Assembly: GCF_026241515.1 (NCBI RefSeq)
Contig: NZ_JAPHPW010000023.1
Coordinates: 1-64,000, forward strand
Length of the DNA: 64,000 nt
Source of the DNA: Vibrio sp. 14G-20
GTDB taxonomy: Bacteria > Pseudomonadota > Gammaproteobacteria > Enterobacterales > Vibrionaceae
Direction of reading: 5' to 3'
Position numbers and translations under genes: made by a program. Shown here in pieces: positions 1 to 7,379 of this stretch. Position 1 is the stretch's first letter. The number at the start of each line of letters is the position of its first letter. Below the pieces are notes generated by a model. The model saw only the letters and a list, made by a program, of their open reading frames with translations. It was not told the DNA's origin and did no database searches.

Positions 1-54
1 CCTCCGACCGCCTGGTTCGTAGCCAGGTACTCTATCCAGCTGAGCTAAGGGCGC
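1..54 (-). tRNA. tRNA-Arg(ACG), 3' part cut off by window edge
   Basis: This is the 5' portion of a tRNA-Arg gene read on the minus strand. It matches the complete copy at 281-357 base for base. The anticodon loop CTACGAA between CCTGG and CCAGG gives anticodon ACG, normally modified to inosine. The T-arm and acceptor 3' side lie outside the window. It is the most promoter-distal member seen of a four-gene tRNA cluster. Confidence 0.95.
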
Positions 55-139
55 ACGGTATCTTCAAGTGAAGAAGTTGTGAAATATATCACATTCTTGT
101 TTCTACGAAACAAAAAAAAGGCCATAGGCCTGTAATGAA

Positions 140-232
140 TGGCGGTGAGGGAGGGATTCGAACCCTCGATGCGGCTACAAACCACATACTCCCTTAGCAG
201 GGGAGCGCCTTCGGCCACTCGGCCACCTCACC
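140..232 (-). tRNA. tRNA-Ser(GCT), copy 1
   Basis: A 93-nt class II tRNA with the long variable arm of serine tRNAs. The anticodon stem-loop is CTCCC-CTGCTAA-GGGAG, anticodon GCT, reading AGC/AGU. The acceptor stem GGTGAGG pairs with the 3' strand and the CCA end is encoded (TGG at 140-142 on the plus strand). It differs from copy 2 (404-496) at only two positions, one in the variable-arm loop and one in the D-loop, so both copies should be functional. Confidence 0.97.
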
Positions 233-280
233 TAATTCATTATTCTTATCCATTACTTCTTAACAAAGTAATCTAAAGAA

Positions 281-357
281 TGGTGCGCCCTGGAGGATTC
301 GAACCTCCGACCGCCTGGTTCGTAGCCAGGTACTCTATCCAGCTGAGCTAAGGGCGC
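281..357 (-). tRNA. tRNA-Arg(ACG), complete copy
   Basis: A complete 77-nt tRNA. The acceptor stem GCGCCCT/AGGGCGC is perfectly paired, the anticodon loop is CTACGAA (anticodon ACG), the T-arm is GGAGGTTCGAATCCTCC, and CCA is encoded. It lies between the two tRNA-Ser copies, giving an alternating Arg-Ser-Arg-Ser arrangement that suggests tandem duplication of a two-gene unit. Confidence 0.97.
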
Positions 358-403
358 ACATTGTTACTTCTGTGTTTGCTTGCAAATTCAAACGTGCAAG
401 AAA

Positions 404-496
404 TGGCGGTGAGGGAGGGATTCGAACCCTCGATGCGGCTATAAACCACATACTCCCTTAGCAGGGGAGCGCCTTCGGCCTCTCGGCCACCTCACC
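404..496 (-). tRNA. tRNA-Ser(GCT), copy 2, promoter-proximal
   Basis: A 93-nt serine tRNA with long variable arm, anticodon GCT and encoded CCA. It is the first gene of the cluster and its 5' end lies about 15 bases after the promoter -10 element. Relative to copy 1 it has substitutions at 442 (variable-arm loop) and 481 (D-loop), neither of which disturbs a stem. Confidence 0.97.
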
Positions 497-510
497 GTCT
501 TGCGGAGGCA

Positions 511-539
511 CATATTACGTTTTACCGAAAATATGTCAA
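511..539 (-). promoter_or_regulatory. sigma-70 promoter of the tRNA-Ser/Arg cluster
   Basis: On the minus strand, TTGACA (534-539) is separated by 16 bases from TAATAT (512-517). The following discriminator is GC-rich (GTGCCTCCGC), as expected for stable-RNA promoters under stringent control. The predicted start is roughly 8-10 bases upstream of the tRNA-Ser 5' end. Confidence 0.8.
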
Positions 540-592
540 ACACTTTATTAAAAAAAACCGGACAAAAACATCCAACCGTTTGCAATTTAATC

Positions 593-638
593 AAAGCGCT
601 TGCAAATTGAACTTATAACATCCAATTAGCGCTTTTTT
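593..638 (+). terminator. orphan terminator-like hairpin, plus strand
   Basis: AAAGCGCT (593-600) pairs with AGCGCTTT, an inner AATTG/CAATT stem adds five pairs, and the 3' arm runs into TTTTTT. No plus-strand gene lies upstream except the antisense of the tRNA cluster, so its role is unclear. It may stop antisense transcription or be a structured part of the tRNA promoter region. Confidence 0.4.
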
Positions 639-926
639 CCTTAAAAATTAAGGTGAAAGATTGGCAATAATAAACAGCGAAAAACAATTATCTAATTTAT
701 CTCGCAGTAAGTGCAACTGCTGTTTGCACCATACTACGGGATGCTGTCTTTCGCCATAGGGTAAGTAAGTAAAACTTGAACTATGGCAAACAAATATCAT
801 GATGCTTCAATAAGAGTTAACTCTAGTGGCGTGACTTTTCGATATAAAGCATTCCATTCAGCATCTAGAACTAAGCCAGCTAGTGAATCAACCAGTTGCT
901 AAGTTGTGATTATGTATACCCCAAGA
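639..926. other. non-coding interval between tRNA cluster and csrA
   Basis: No open reading frame with a plausible start was found on either strand. The interval holds overlapping inverted repeats: GCCATAG at 753-759 with CTATGGC at 781-787, and TGTTTG at 721-726 with CAAACA just after 787. These could fold as alternatives in a transcript. I do not recognise a known riboswitch or small RNA family. Confidence 0.4.
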
Positions 927-954
927 TCAAAAAAGGCTAGCAACAATGCTAGCC
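927..954 (-). terminator. csrA terminator
   Basis: GGCTAGC (935-941) and GCTAGCC (948-954) form a 7-bp stem with a 6-base loop. On the minus strand it is followed by a run of T (complement of 929-934). It lies directly downstream of csrA. Confidence 0.85.
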
Positions 955-973
955 CCTCTTCTACGCAAAAGTA

Positions 974-1171
974 TTAGTAGTTGCCAGATGCAACGTTACC
1001 ATTACCTTTTTCAGCTTGAATGCGCATGTAGATCTCTTCACGGTGAACAGACACTTCTTTAGGTGCATTAACACCAATACGTACTTGGTTACCTTTAACA
1101 CCTAGTACAGTAACTGTTACTTCATCACCAATCATCAGTGTTTCGCCAACACGGCGAGTCAAAATTAGCAT
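974..1171 (-). CDS. csrA: carbon storage regulator CsrA
   Basis: A small homodimeric RNA-binding protein that binds GGA motifs in mRNA leaders and controls carbon flux, motility and biofilm functions post-transcriptionally. The 65-residue product is almost identical to E. coli CsrA over its first 55 residues, including the N-terminal strand with Leu4 and the RNA-contacting region around Arg44 (VHREEIY). Only the acidic C-terminal tail diverges. An AAGGAG ribosome-binding site lies at 1177-1182. It follows aspartokinase in the same direction with no terminator visible between them, so some readthrough is likely. The kinase BarA, which acts upstream of the Csr system, is encoded at 24612. Confidence 0.98.
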   Translation of the reverse strand: MLILTRRVGETLMIGDEVTVTVLGVKGNQVRIGVNAPKEVSVHREEIYMRIQAEKGNGNVASGNY

Positions 1172-1216
1172 TCTTTGCTCCTTGAGTAATCTCTAAATTT
1201 ATCTAGCTACGAGAGC

Positions 1217-1246
1217 ATTATCCAACAAAAGTTATATTTTCGTAAA
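1217..1246 (-). promoter_or_regulatory. candidate csrA promoter
   Basis: On the minus strand, TTTACG (1241-1246) and GATAAT (1217-1222) are 18 bases apart in the aspartokinase-csrA spacer. The -10 is a good match, the -35 moderate. This is a weak prediction by eye. Confidence 0.35.
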
Positions 1247-1263
1247 CTATCGATTGAGTTTAT

Positions 1264-2445
1264 TTAACCAAAATGCACTTCTTTTTTAAGATAACCCTGT
1301 GTTTCACGCGCTACGATGTATGCATTGTGTAATATGTTAGCAGCTATATCGACTTGCGTTGGTGATATCACCAAAGTTAAAGACTGCTGCTGCAATAAGT
1401 GATGTTGTACATCAATTTCGCCTTCAGACAACAATCCATGTGAACTGACCACAATTTCTTGCGTTCGGCTTCCTACCACAGTTAACAAACTAACATATTC
1501 ACTATTACGGATTTTTTCAGCAAAAACTAGTTTTAATTTAGCACTTATGTCCGGTTTGATAATGAGCGCTGCCCGTTCTGTTTCCTCGATCACACTACAG
1601 ACTTCGATCCCTAACAACTGACAATGCGACATGAGAGACGGTAAATCTTGATTCAAACACTCGATGCGAACCATATCTCTTTGAATAGCTATACCAGCAA
1701 TATCATTCAAACAATCATTACCCGCGATGAGAGTTCCCTCGCCTTCTTCAAAACTCGAAAGCACTCTCAGTGGTACATTGTGTCGCCACGCATGCTGAAC
1801 ACATGGAAGATGCAAAACTTTCGCGCCTCTGCGAGCCATTTCTTCCATAGAGGGAAAGTCTAAAGTATCTAATTTTTTAGATTGCTTAACCACTCTAGGG
1901 TCGCAGGAATATACGCCATCAACGTCGGTATAGATCTGACACTCTTTGGCTTGAAGCGCGCCTGCTAATGCAACGGCCGTGGTGTCTGAGCCACCTCGCC
2001 CTAAGGTTGTGATATCACCCTTCGCATTAACGCCTTGAAAACCTGCAACAATGACAATCTGGTCATCATCTAACAACGCTTTAATAGGAGCGGTATCAAT
2101 ACGTTCAATCGTCGCATTATTATGATTAGAATCGGTGTGTATCTTGGCTTGATAGCCAGTCATCGATGTCGCTTCATAACCCAACTTGTGCAACGTCATC
2201 GCTAACAAAGCCATGGAAACTTGTTCTCCAGCCGTTAACAGCACATCCAGTTCTCTAGCGTTTGGTACGCTATCAATTTGTGAGGCTAAGTTAACTAACC
2301 GATTTGTTTCACCTGACATAGCAGAAACGACAACCAGGATCTGGTTCCCTTCATTTTTCGCTTCAATGATTTTTTCTGCTACATGATGGATGCGTTCTAT
2401 TGAACCCACCGACGTTCCACCAAATTTCTGTACGATAAGAGGCAT
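1264..2445 (-). CDS. lysC: aspartate kinase, lysine-pathway type
   Basis: Phosphorylates aspartate in the first step toward lysine, threonine, methionine and diaminopimelate. The N-terminal kinase domain carries the KFGGTS signature at residues 7-12 and later GRGGSDTTA. The C-terminal third holds paired ACT regulatory domains. At 393 residues it is a monofunctional aspartokinase without homoserine dehydrogenase. I chose ATG at 2445 rather than the in-frame GTG six bases upstream because the AAGG motif sits about 7 bases before the ATG. The position between alaS and csrA is standard in Vibrio. The symbol lysC follows general usage; which end product inhibits it cannot be read from sequence. 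Confidence 0.9.
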   Translation of the reverse strand: MPLIVQKFGGTSVGSIERIHHVAEKIIEAKNEGNQILVVVSAMSGETNRLVNLASQIDSVPNARELDVLLTAGEQVSMALLAMTLHKLGYEATSMTGYQAKIHTDSNHNNATIERIDTAPIKALLDDDQIVIVAGFQGVNAKGDITTLGRGGSDTTAVALAGALQAKECQIYTDVDGVYSCDPRVVKQSKKLDTLDFPSMEEMARRGAKVLHLPCVQHAWRHNVPLRVLSSFEEGEGTLIAGNDCLNDIAGIAIQRDMVRIECLNQDLPSLMSHCQLLGIEVCSVIEETERAALIIKPDISAKLKLVFAEKIRNSEYVSLLTVVGSRTQEIVVSSHGLLSEGEIDVQHHLLQQQSLTLVISPTQVDIAANILHNAYIVARETQGYLKKEVHFG

Positions 2446-2520
2446 TTTCACCCTTCCTCACCTTCCCAAGACCAATGTCTATATATGACAAAAAAACACA
2501 TACTCCGCGTCATGGCGAAG

Positions 2521-2572
2521 CAATAAAAAATTAACCAAGGAGTCTAACGTTACCATTAGACTTCTTGGTTAA
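2521..2572 (-). terminator. second terminator downstream of alaS
   Basis: TTAACCAAG and CTTGGTTAA arms with an inner AGTCTAA/TTAGACT stem form a long hairpin. On the minus strand it is followed by TTTTTTATTG. It is a second intrinsic terminator about 50 bases after the first one behind alaS. Confidence 0.75.
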
Positions 2573-2584
2573 TCTCAATCAAAT

Positions 2585-2611
2585 CTTTTTCAGACGTTCT
2601 TCCAATAGGCA
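2585..2611 (-). pseudogene. possible remnant of an older alaS 3' end
   Basis: Read on the minus strand, this segment encodes LLEERLKKI and a stop, closely resembling the present AlaS end (WLEERL, stop). It lies between two complete terminators. The simplest reading is that the current alaS end replaced an older one and left its tail and terminator behind. The match is only about five codons, so chance similarity is not excluded. Confidence 0.3.
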
Positions 2612-2648
2612 AAATAAAAGATGCCCAATCAGTTGATTGGGCATCTTT
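2612..2648 (-). terminator. alaS terminator
   Basis: AAAGATGCCCAATCA (from 2617) and TGATTGGGCATCTTT (to 2647) form a 15-bp stem with a 2-base apex. On the minus strand it is followed by TTATTTT. It lies 19 bases after the alaS stop. Confidence 0.85.
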
Positions 2649-2665
2649 GTATCAATTACTTAAGC

Positions 2666-5248
2666 TTAAAGACGCTCTTCTAGCCAAGTACGTACTGATT
2701 TAAGCGCTTCAGGTAGTGCTTCAACGTCTGTACCACCCGCTTGAGCCATGTCTGGGCGACCGCCACCTTTACCGCCAATTTGCTCAGCAACCATCTTAAC
2801 GAGGTCACCCGCTTTTACTTTGCCGATAAGGTCTTTGGTTACACCAGCAATCAAGCCAACTTTACCGTCTGCTATGTTTGCGATCAGAATGATGCCGCTA
2901 CCTACTTGGTTTTTAGCGTTATCTACCATGGTACGTAGGTTCTTGTTGTCTGCACCTTCAATTGCAGCAACCAAAACTTTAGTACCAGAGATGTCTTCTA
3001 CTTTGCCCATGATGTTTGCGCTTTCTGCAGCAGCCATCTTTTCTTTAAGTAGTTGGATTTCTTTCTCTAGAGATTTCGCTTTCTTAGCTGATTCAGCAAG
3101 CTTCTCTACGTAAGCGTTAGCCTGAGCTTCTACTGCATCTAGAGCAGCTTCACCCGTTACCGCTTCAATACGACGAATACCCGCAGCAATACCACCTTCA
3201 GAAGTGATCTTGAATAGGCCGATATCACCCGTGTTGCTTGCGTGGATACCACCACAAAGTTCAGTCGAGAAATCGCCCATAGATAGAACGCGAACTTCAT
3301 CATCGTACTTCTCGCCAAACAGTGCCATTGCACCTTTTTCTTTCGCTGACTCGATGTCCATGATGTTGGTTTCAATCACGTGGTTCTTACGAACTTGTAC
3401 GTTAACCAAACGCTCTACTTCTTTAATCTGTGCCGGTGTTACCGCTTCAAGGTTAGAAAAGTCAAAACGTAGGTTGTCTGGCTTAACTAAAGAACCTTTT
3501 TGTGCAACGTGCTCACCTAGAACTTCGCGCAGTGCAGAGTGAAGTAAGTGAGTTGCAGAGTGGTTTAGTGAGATAGCAGCACGACGCTCAGCGTCAACCG
3601 TTGCTTCTACTTTATCGCCTTGAGCAAATACACCTTCAACTAGCTCACCGTGGTGAGCAAATGCGTTACCTAGCTTCTGAGTGTCTTGTACTTTGAATAG
3701 ACCAGATGCTGTTTTTAGCGTACCAGCGTCACCACATTGACCGCCTGACTCAGCGTAGAATGGTGTCTCTTCAAGGATGATGATTGCTTTGTCGCCAGCC
3801 GATAGTGAAGATACTTCTTCGCCGTCAACAAATAGCGCAGAGATTTCACCTGCACCTTCAGTTGCTGTGTAACCACAGAACTCAGTGTTGGTGTCTACTT
3901 TGATTGTCGCGTTGTAATCCGTGCCGAATTGGCCAGCTTCACGTGCACGCTTACGCTGTGCTTCCATCGCCTTCTCAAAGCCTTCTTCATCGATAGTAAA
4001 GTCGCGTTCACGAGCTACATCGTTAGTAAGGTCTGCTGGGAAGCCGTATGTATCGTAAAGTTTGAAAACTGTTTCGCCGTCAAGCTCTTTGCCTTCAAGT
4101 GCATCTAGTGCGTCATTAAGAATAACCATGCCGCGCTCTAGAGTACGACCAAAGTTCTCTTCTTCAATGCGAAGTACTTTTTCAACAAGCTCTTGCTGTT
4201 TCTTAAGTTCATCTGCCGCAGAGCCCATCACTTCAGCCAGTACACCCACCAGTTTGTGGAAGAACACGCCTTGTGCGCCAAGCTTGTTACCGTGACGAAC
4301 TGCACGACGAATAATACGACGTAGAACGTAACCACGACCTTCGTTTGAAGGCATAACACCGTCAGCGATTAGGAATGAACAAGAACGGATGTGGTCAGCA
4401 ATAACGCGTAGCGATTGGTTAGATAGATCGTCATGACCCACAACTTCCGCTGTCGCTTTGATTAGCTTTTGGAATACATCAATTTCGTAGTTAGAGTGAA
4501 CGCCCTGCATGATTGCAGAAATACGCTCAATACCCATACCTGTATCTACAGCAGGCTTAGGTAGCGGTTCCATTGTACCGTCAGCGTGACGGTTGAACTG
4601 CATGAATACGTTGTTCCAGATCTCGATGAAACGGTCACCATCTTCTTCAGGTGTACCAGGACGGCCACCCCAGATGTGCTCACCGTGATCGTAGAAGATT
4701 TCAGTACATGGACCACAAGGACCTGTGTCACCCATCGTCCAGAAGTTGTCAGACTCGAACTGTTTACCGCCTTCTTTGTCGCCAATGCGAACGATACGGT
4801 CAGCAGGAACACCTACTTTCTTGTTCCAGATATCGAATGCTTCATCATCTGTCTCGTATACCGTTACCAGCAGACGATCTTTTGGCAGTTGAAGAGTCTC
4901 AGTCAGGAATTCCCAAGCAAAACCAATCGCTTCTTCTTTGAAGTAGTCGCCAAAGCTGAAGTTGCCTAGCATTTCGAAGAACGTGTGGTGACGAGCCGTG
5001 AAACCTACGTTTTCAAGGTCATTGTGTTTACCACCCGCACGTACACAACGCTGAGCCGTAGTTGCTCGAGTGTAGGCACGCTTTTCGGCGCCTAAGAAGC
5101 AATCTTTGAATTGGTTCATACCTGCGTTAGTGAATAGCAGGGTTGGATCGTTATGTGGAACTAACGATGAACTGTCTACGATTTGGTGTTCTTTGCTCTC
5201 AAAGAACTTAAGGAACGCGTTGCGAACCTCATCAGTGCTCATGTACAT
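2666..5248 (-). CDS. alaS: alanine--tRNA ligase
   Basis: Charges tRNA-Ala with alanine and edits Ser- and Gly-tRNA-Ala. The 860-residue product has the usual order: class II catalytic core, tRNA-binding region, editing domain with HSATH near residue 562 and CGGIH near 664, then coiled-coil and glycine-rich C-Ala domain. The start ATG at 5248 has an AGGAAGAG ribosome-binding site; an ATG two codons later (MSTDE) aligns better with E. coli AlaS and could be used. In many gammaproteobacteria recX separates recA and alaS; here only a short non-coding gap remains. Two terminators and a possible alternative 3' tail follow the gene. Confidence 0.97.
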   Translation of the reverse strand: MYMSTDEVRNAFLKFFESKEHQIVDSSSLVPHNDPTLLFTNAGMNQFKDCFLGAEKRAYTRATTAQRCVRAGGKHNDLENVGFTARHHTFFEMLGNFSFGDYFKEEAIGFAWEFLTETLQLPKDRLLVTVYETDDEAFDIWNKKVGVPADRIVRIGDKEGGKQFESDNFWTMGDTGPCGPCTEIFYDHGEHIWGGRPGTPEEDGDRFIEIWNNVFMQFNRHADGTMEPLPKPAVDTGMGIERISAIMQGVHSNYEIDVFQKLIKATAEVVGHDDLSNQSLRVIADHIRSCSFLIADGVMPSNEGRGYVLRRIIRRAVRHGNKLGAQGVFFHKLVGVLAEVMGSAADELKKQQELVEKVLRIEEENFGRTLERGMVILNDALDALEGKELDGETVFKLYDTYGFPADLTNDVARERDFTIDEEGFEKAMEAQRKRAREAGQFGTDYNATIKVDTNTEFCGYTATEGAGEISALFVDGEEVSSLSAGDKAIIILEETPFYAESGGQCGDAGTLKTASGLFKVQDTQKLGNAFAHHGELVEGVFAQGDKVEATVDAERRAAISLNHSATHLLHSALREVLGEHVAQKGSLVKPDNLRFDFSNLEAVTPAQIKEVERLVNVQVRKNHVIETNIMDIESAKEKGAMALFGEKYDDEVRVLSMGDFSTELCGGIHASNTGDIGLFKITSEGGIAAGIRRIEAVTGEAALDAVEAQANAYVEKLAESAKKAKSLEKEIQLLKEKMAAAESANIMGKVEDISGTKVLVAAIEGADNKNLRTMVDNAKNQVGSGIILIANIADGKVGLIAGVTKDLIGKVKAGDLVKMVAEQIGGKGGGRPDMAQAGGTDVEALPEALKSVRTWLEERL

Positions 5249-5492
5249 GCAGCTCTTCCTGAAAATAGTCGAGTTAGAATTTTGCCGTATTGTAGATCAT
5301 GGTTAAGGCTTCGACTAGTTTTCTTGTAGAAAAGACACCCTTGGGCAGGGTTTTAGTGGGAATTCGATAAAATGAAGAATATTCCACTATATCTAGCCGT
5401 GGAAAAGCAGAACTAAATTGACGACCTAGTATCGAAGAAACTCAGTCAACGAAAGAGAGTTGACCAAAGACATGCTCGACGGAGCTGCTCCA
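5249..5492. other. recA-alaS spacer lacking recX
   Basis: Reading the minus strand in all frames gives frequent stops and nothing resembling RecX. GTCAAC/GTTGAC (5445-5450 and 5459-5464) forms a small inverted repeat. The alaS promoter must lie here or upstream of recA, but I could not pick a convincing -35/-10 pair. Confidence 0.6.
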
Positions 5493-5529
5493 ATAAAAAA
5501 AGCCCCACATAAAATATGCGAGGCTTTAA
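5493..5529 (-). terminator. recA terminator
   Basis: AAAGCCCCACATA and TATGCGAGGCTTT pair over 13 positions (two G-U wobbles) around an AAA loop. On the minus strand the stem is followed by TTTTATTGG. It ends transcription about 50 bases after the recA stop. Confidence 0.85.
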
Positions 5530-5581
5530 GTTCTTTCAAAGCGGATACTTCTTTCAAACATCCACTCTATAAAACGTTAGC

Positions 5582-6622
5582 TTATAGCTCTTCGTTTTCT
5601 TCTTCTTTCTCTACGTCTTTCTCTTCAAGAACAGCAGGAGTCAGTAGCAGCTCACGAAGTTTAGTATCGATCTCTAGAGCAACTTCTGGGTTTTCACGTA
5701 GGTATTTACCAGCGTTAGCTTTACCTTGGCCGATCTTATCGCCTTTGTAGCTGTACCAAGCGCCTGCTTTTTCTACTAGCTTATTCTTAACACCTAAGTC
5801 GATAAGCTCACCTTCGCGGTTGAAGCCTTTACCGTAAAGGATTTGAGTCTCAGCTTGTTTGAATGGTGCAGCAATCTTGTTCTTAACGACCTTGATACGA
5901 GTTTCGTTACCAACAACTTCATCACCATCTTTAATCGCACCAGTACGGCGAATATCAAGACGAACAGATGCGTAGAACTTAAGCGCATTACCACCAGTTG
6001 TTGTTTCTGGATTACCGAACATCACACCAATCTTCATACGAATTTGGTTAATGAAGATAGCCATACAATTAGACTGCTTAAGGTTACCTGTTAGCTTACG
6101 CATTGCCTGAGAAAGCATACGAGCTTGAAGACCCATGTGGCTATCGCCCATTTCGCCTTCAATTTCCGCTTTAGGTGTCAGTGCAGCTACTGAGTCAATA
6201 ACAAGTACATCGATTGCACCTGAACGAGCCAGTGCATCACAGATTTCTAGCGCTTGCTCACCAGTATCTGGTTGAGAAACAAGAAGCGCATCGATATCAA
6301 CACCAAGTTTTTGAGCGTAGATAGGGTCGAGTGCGTGTTCCGCATCAACGAAAGCACACGTCTTGCCAACTTTTTGTGCTGCAGCAATAAGCTCAAGCGT
6401 TAGCGTTGTTTTACCTGATGATTCTGGACCGTAAACTTCTACGATACGTCCCATCGGTAGGCCACCAGCACCTAGTGCGATATCTAGAGATAGAGAACCT
6501 GTAGAAATAGTTTCTACGTCCATTGTGCGGTTATCACCAAGACGCATGATCGAACCTTTACCAAATTGCTTTTCAATCTGACCAAGGGCTGCGGCTAACG
6601 CTTTTTGTTTATTCTCGTCCAT
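5582..6622 (-). CDS. recA: recombinase RecA
   Basis: ATP-dependent strand exchange protein and coprotease for LexA. The 346-residue product starts [13 protein letters not shown] and contains the Walker A motif GPESSGKT and the acidic Glu/Lys-rich C-terminal tail typical of gammaproteobacterial RecA. An in-frame GTG four codons upstream is rejected because the TGGAG ribosome-binding site overlaps it and is correctly spaced for the ATG at 6622. A perfect LexA box sits in the promoter. pncC lies upstream in the same direction, as cinA-like genes often do with recA. recX does not follow it here. Confidence 0.98.
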   Translation of the reverse strand: MDENKQKALAAALGQIEKQFGKGSIMRLGDNRTMDVETISTGSLSLDIALGAGGLPMGRIVEVYGPESSGKTTLTLELIAAAQKVGKTCAFVDAEHALDPIYAQKLGVDIDALLVSQPDTGEQALEICDALARSGAIDVLVIDSVAALTPKAEIEGEMGDSHMGLQARMLSQAMRKLTGNLKQSNCMAIFINQIRMKIGVMFGNPETTTGGNALKFYASVRLDIRRTGAIKDGDEVVGNETRIKVVKNKIAAPFKQAETQILYGKGFNREGELIDLGVKNKLVEKAGAWYSYKGDKIGQGKANAGKYLRENPEVALEIDTKLRELLLTPAVLEEKDVEKEEENEEL

Positions 6623-6704
6623 TTCTATCTCCACATAATCGGTTGTCTCAACAAGCGATCTAGAATCTATTTCTAACCCACATAGGGGTGACTAATTGGC
6701 TTTT

Positions 6705-6732
6705 ATTATACTGTTGATTCATACAGTGTCCA
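6705..6732 (-). promoter_or_regulatory. recA SOS promoter with LexA box
   Basis: On the minus strand, TGGACA (6727-6732), a 16-base spacer and TATAAT (6705-6710) form a strong sigma-70 promoter. The spacer (6711-6726) is exactly a LexA box, CTGTATGAATCAACAG, fitting CTGT-N8-ACAG, so repressor binding would block polymerase. The architecture matches the E. coli recA operator. Confidence 0.92.
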
Positions 6733-6761
6733 TACCTGTGTGAAAATAATTTGTACAAATG

Positions 6762-7256
6762 TTACTTACCTTCCATTGATAGGTAATCATAAATAACTTG
6801 CAGGGCATGGTGCGTGGCTTGTTGGCGTACTTGTGATCTGTCGCCTGTAAATACATGCGTTTCTACTTTATCCCAGCCATTTAGAGCTTTCCACGCGAAG
6901 CACACTGTGCCAACAGGCTTATCTTCGGTCGCGCCACCTGGCCCAGCAATACCACTGATCGATACAGAGATCGTCCCGTTTGAATATTGCAATGCCCCGC
7001 TCGCCATTTCTATTACGACAGGCTCACTCACAGCGCCGAACTCAATTAATGTTTTAAGCTGTACACCGATCATCTCTTGCTTGGCTTCATTGCTGTACGT
7101 AACAAAAGCGCGATCAAACCACCCAGAGCTGCCCGCAATATCGGTTACCGCGCTAGCAACGCCACCGCCAGTGCAAGATTCAGCTGTCACTAAGACATGT
7201 TTATGTTTCGCAAGTAAATGTCCGAGTTTTTCACTAAGAGCTTGAGTCGTCTGCAT
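6762..7256 (-). CDS. pncC: nicotinamide-nucleotide amidohydrolase PncC (CinA C-terminal type)
   Basis: Deamidates nicotinamide mononucleotide to nicotinic acid mononucleotide in pyridine nucleotide salvage. The 164-residue product is a stand-alone CinA C-terminal domain with the hallmark [11 protein letters not shown] near residues 24-34 and [18 protein letters not shown] later. It precedes recA on the same strand, a conserved adjacency. Its start is 123 bases from the divergent mutS start. The longer CinA N-terminal domain is absent, as in E. coli YgaD. Confidence 0.93.
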   Translation of the reverse strand: MQTTQALSEKLGHLLAKHKHVLVTAESCTGGGVASAVTDIAGSSGWFDRAFVTYSNEAKQEMIGVQLKTLIEFGAVSEPVVIEMASGALQYSNGTISVSISGIAGPGGATEDKPVGTVCFAWKALNGWDKVETHVFTGDRSQVRQQATHHALQVIYDYLSMEGK

Positions 7257-7379
7257 CTTTGGCTTCCCTTATCTAGATGTATATCATTTGGATTTGCATC
7301 TTTTCGCATGTGTCGCTTTTCGCACGAAACGCTTTCACGTATCCTAAGCCGCAATAGAAATAAACGAAAGAAGTTAACT

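Noticed and set aside
714-792. Possible riboswitch (for example c-di-GMP type) before csrA
   Set aside because: The inverted repeats are present but the conserved GEMM core sequences are not, and csrA is too far downstream past a terminator.
3157-4969. Several open frames of 70-127 codons inside alaS on both strands
   Set aside because: They are other-frame reflections of alaS, with no ribosome-binding sites or recognisable motifs.
5249-5492. Degraded recX pseudogene
   Set aside because: Reading all minus-strand frames shows no RecX-like motif, so I report absence rather than a pseudogene.
7218-7379. N-terminal extension of mutS in the same frame
   Set aside because: Has no MutS resemblance, overlaps the pncC start region on the other strand, and the GTG at 7380 gives the same length as E. 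coli MutS.
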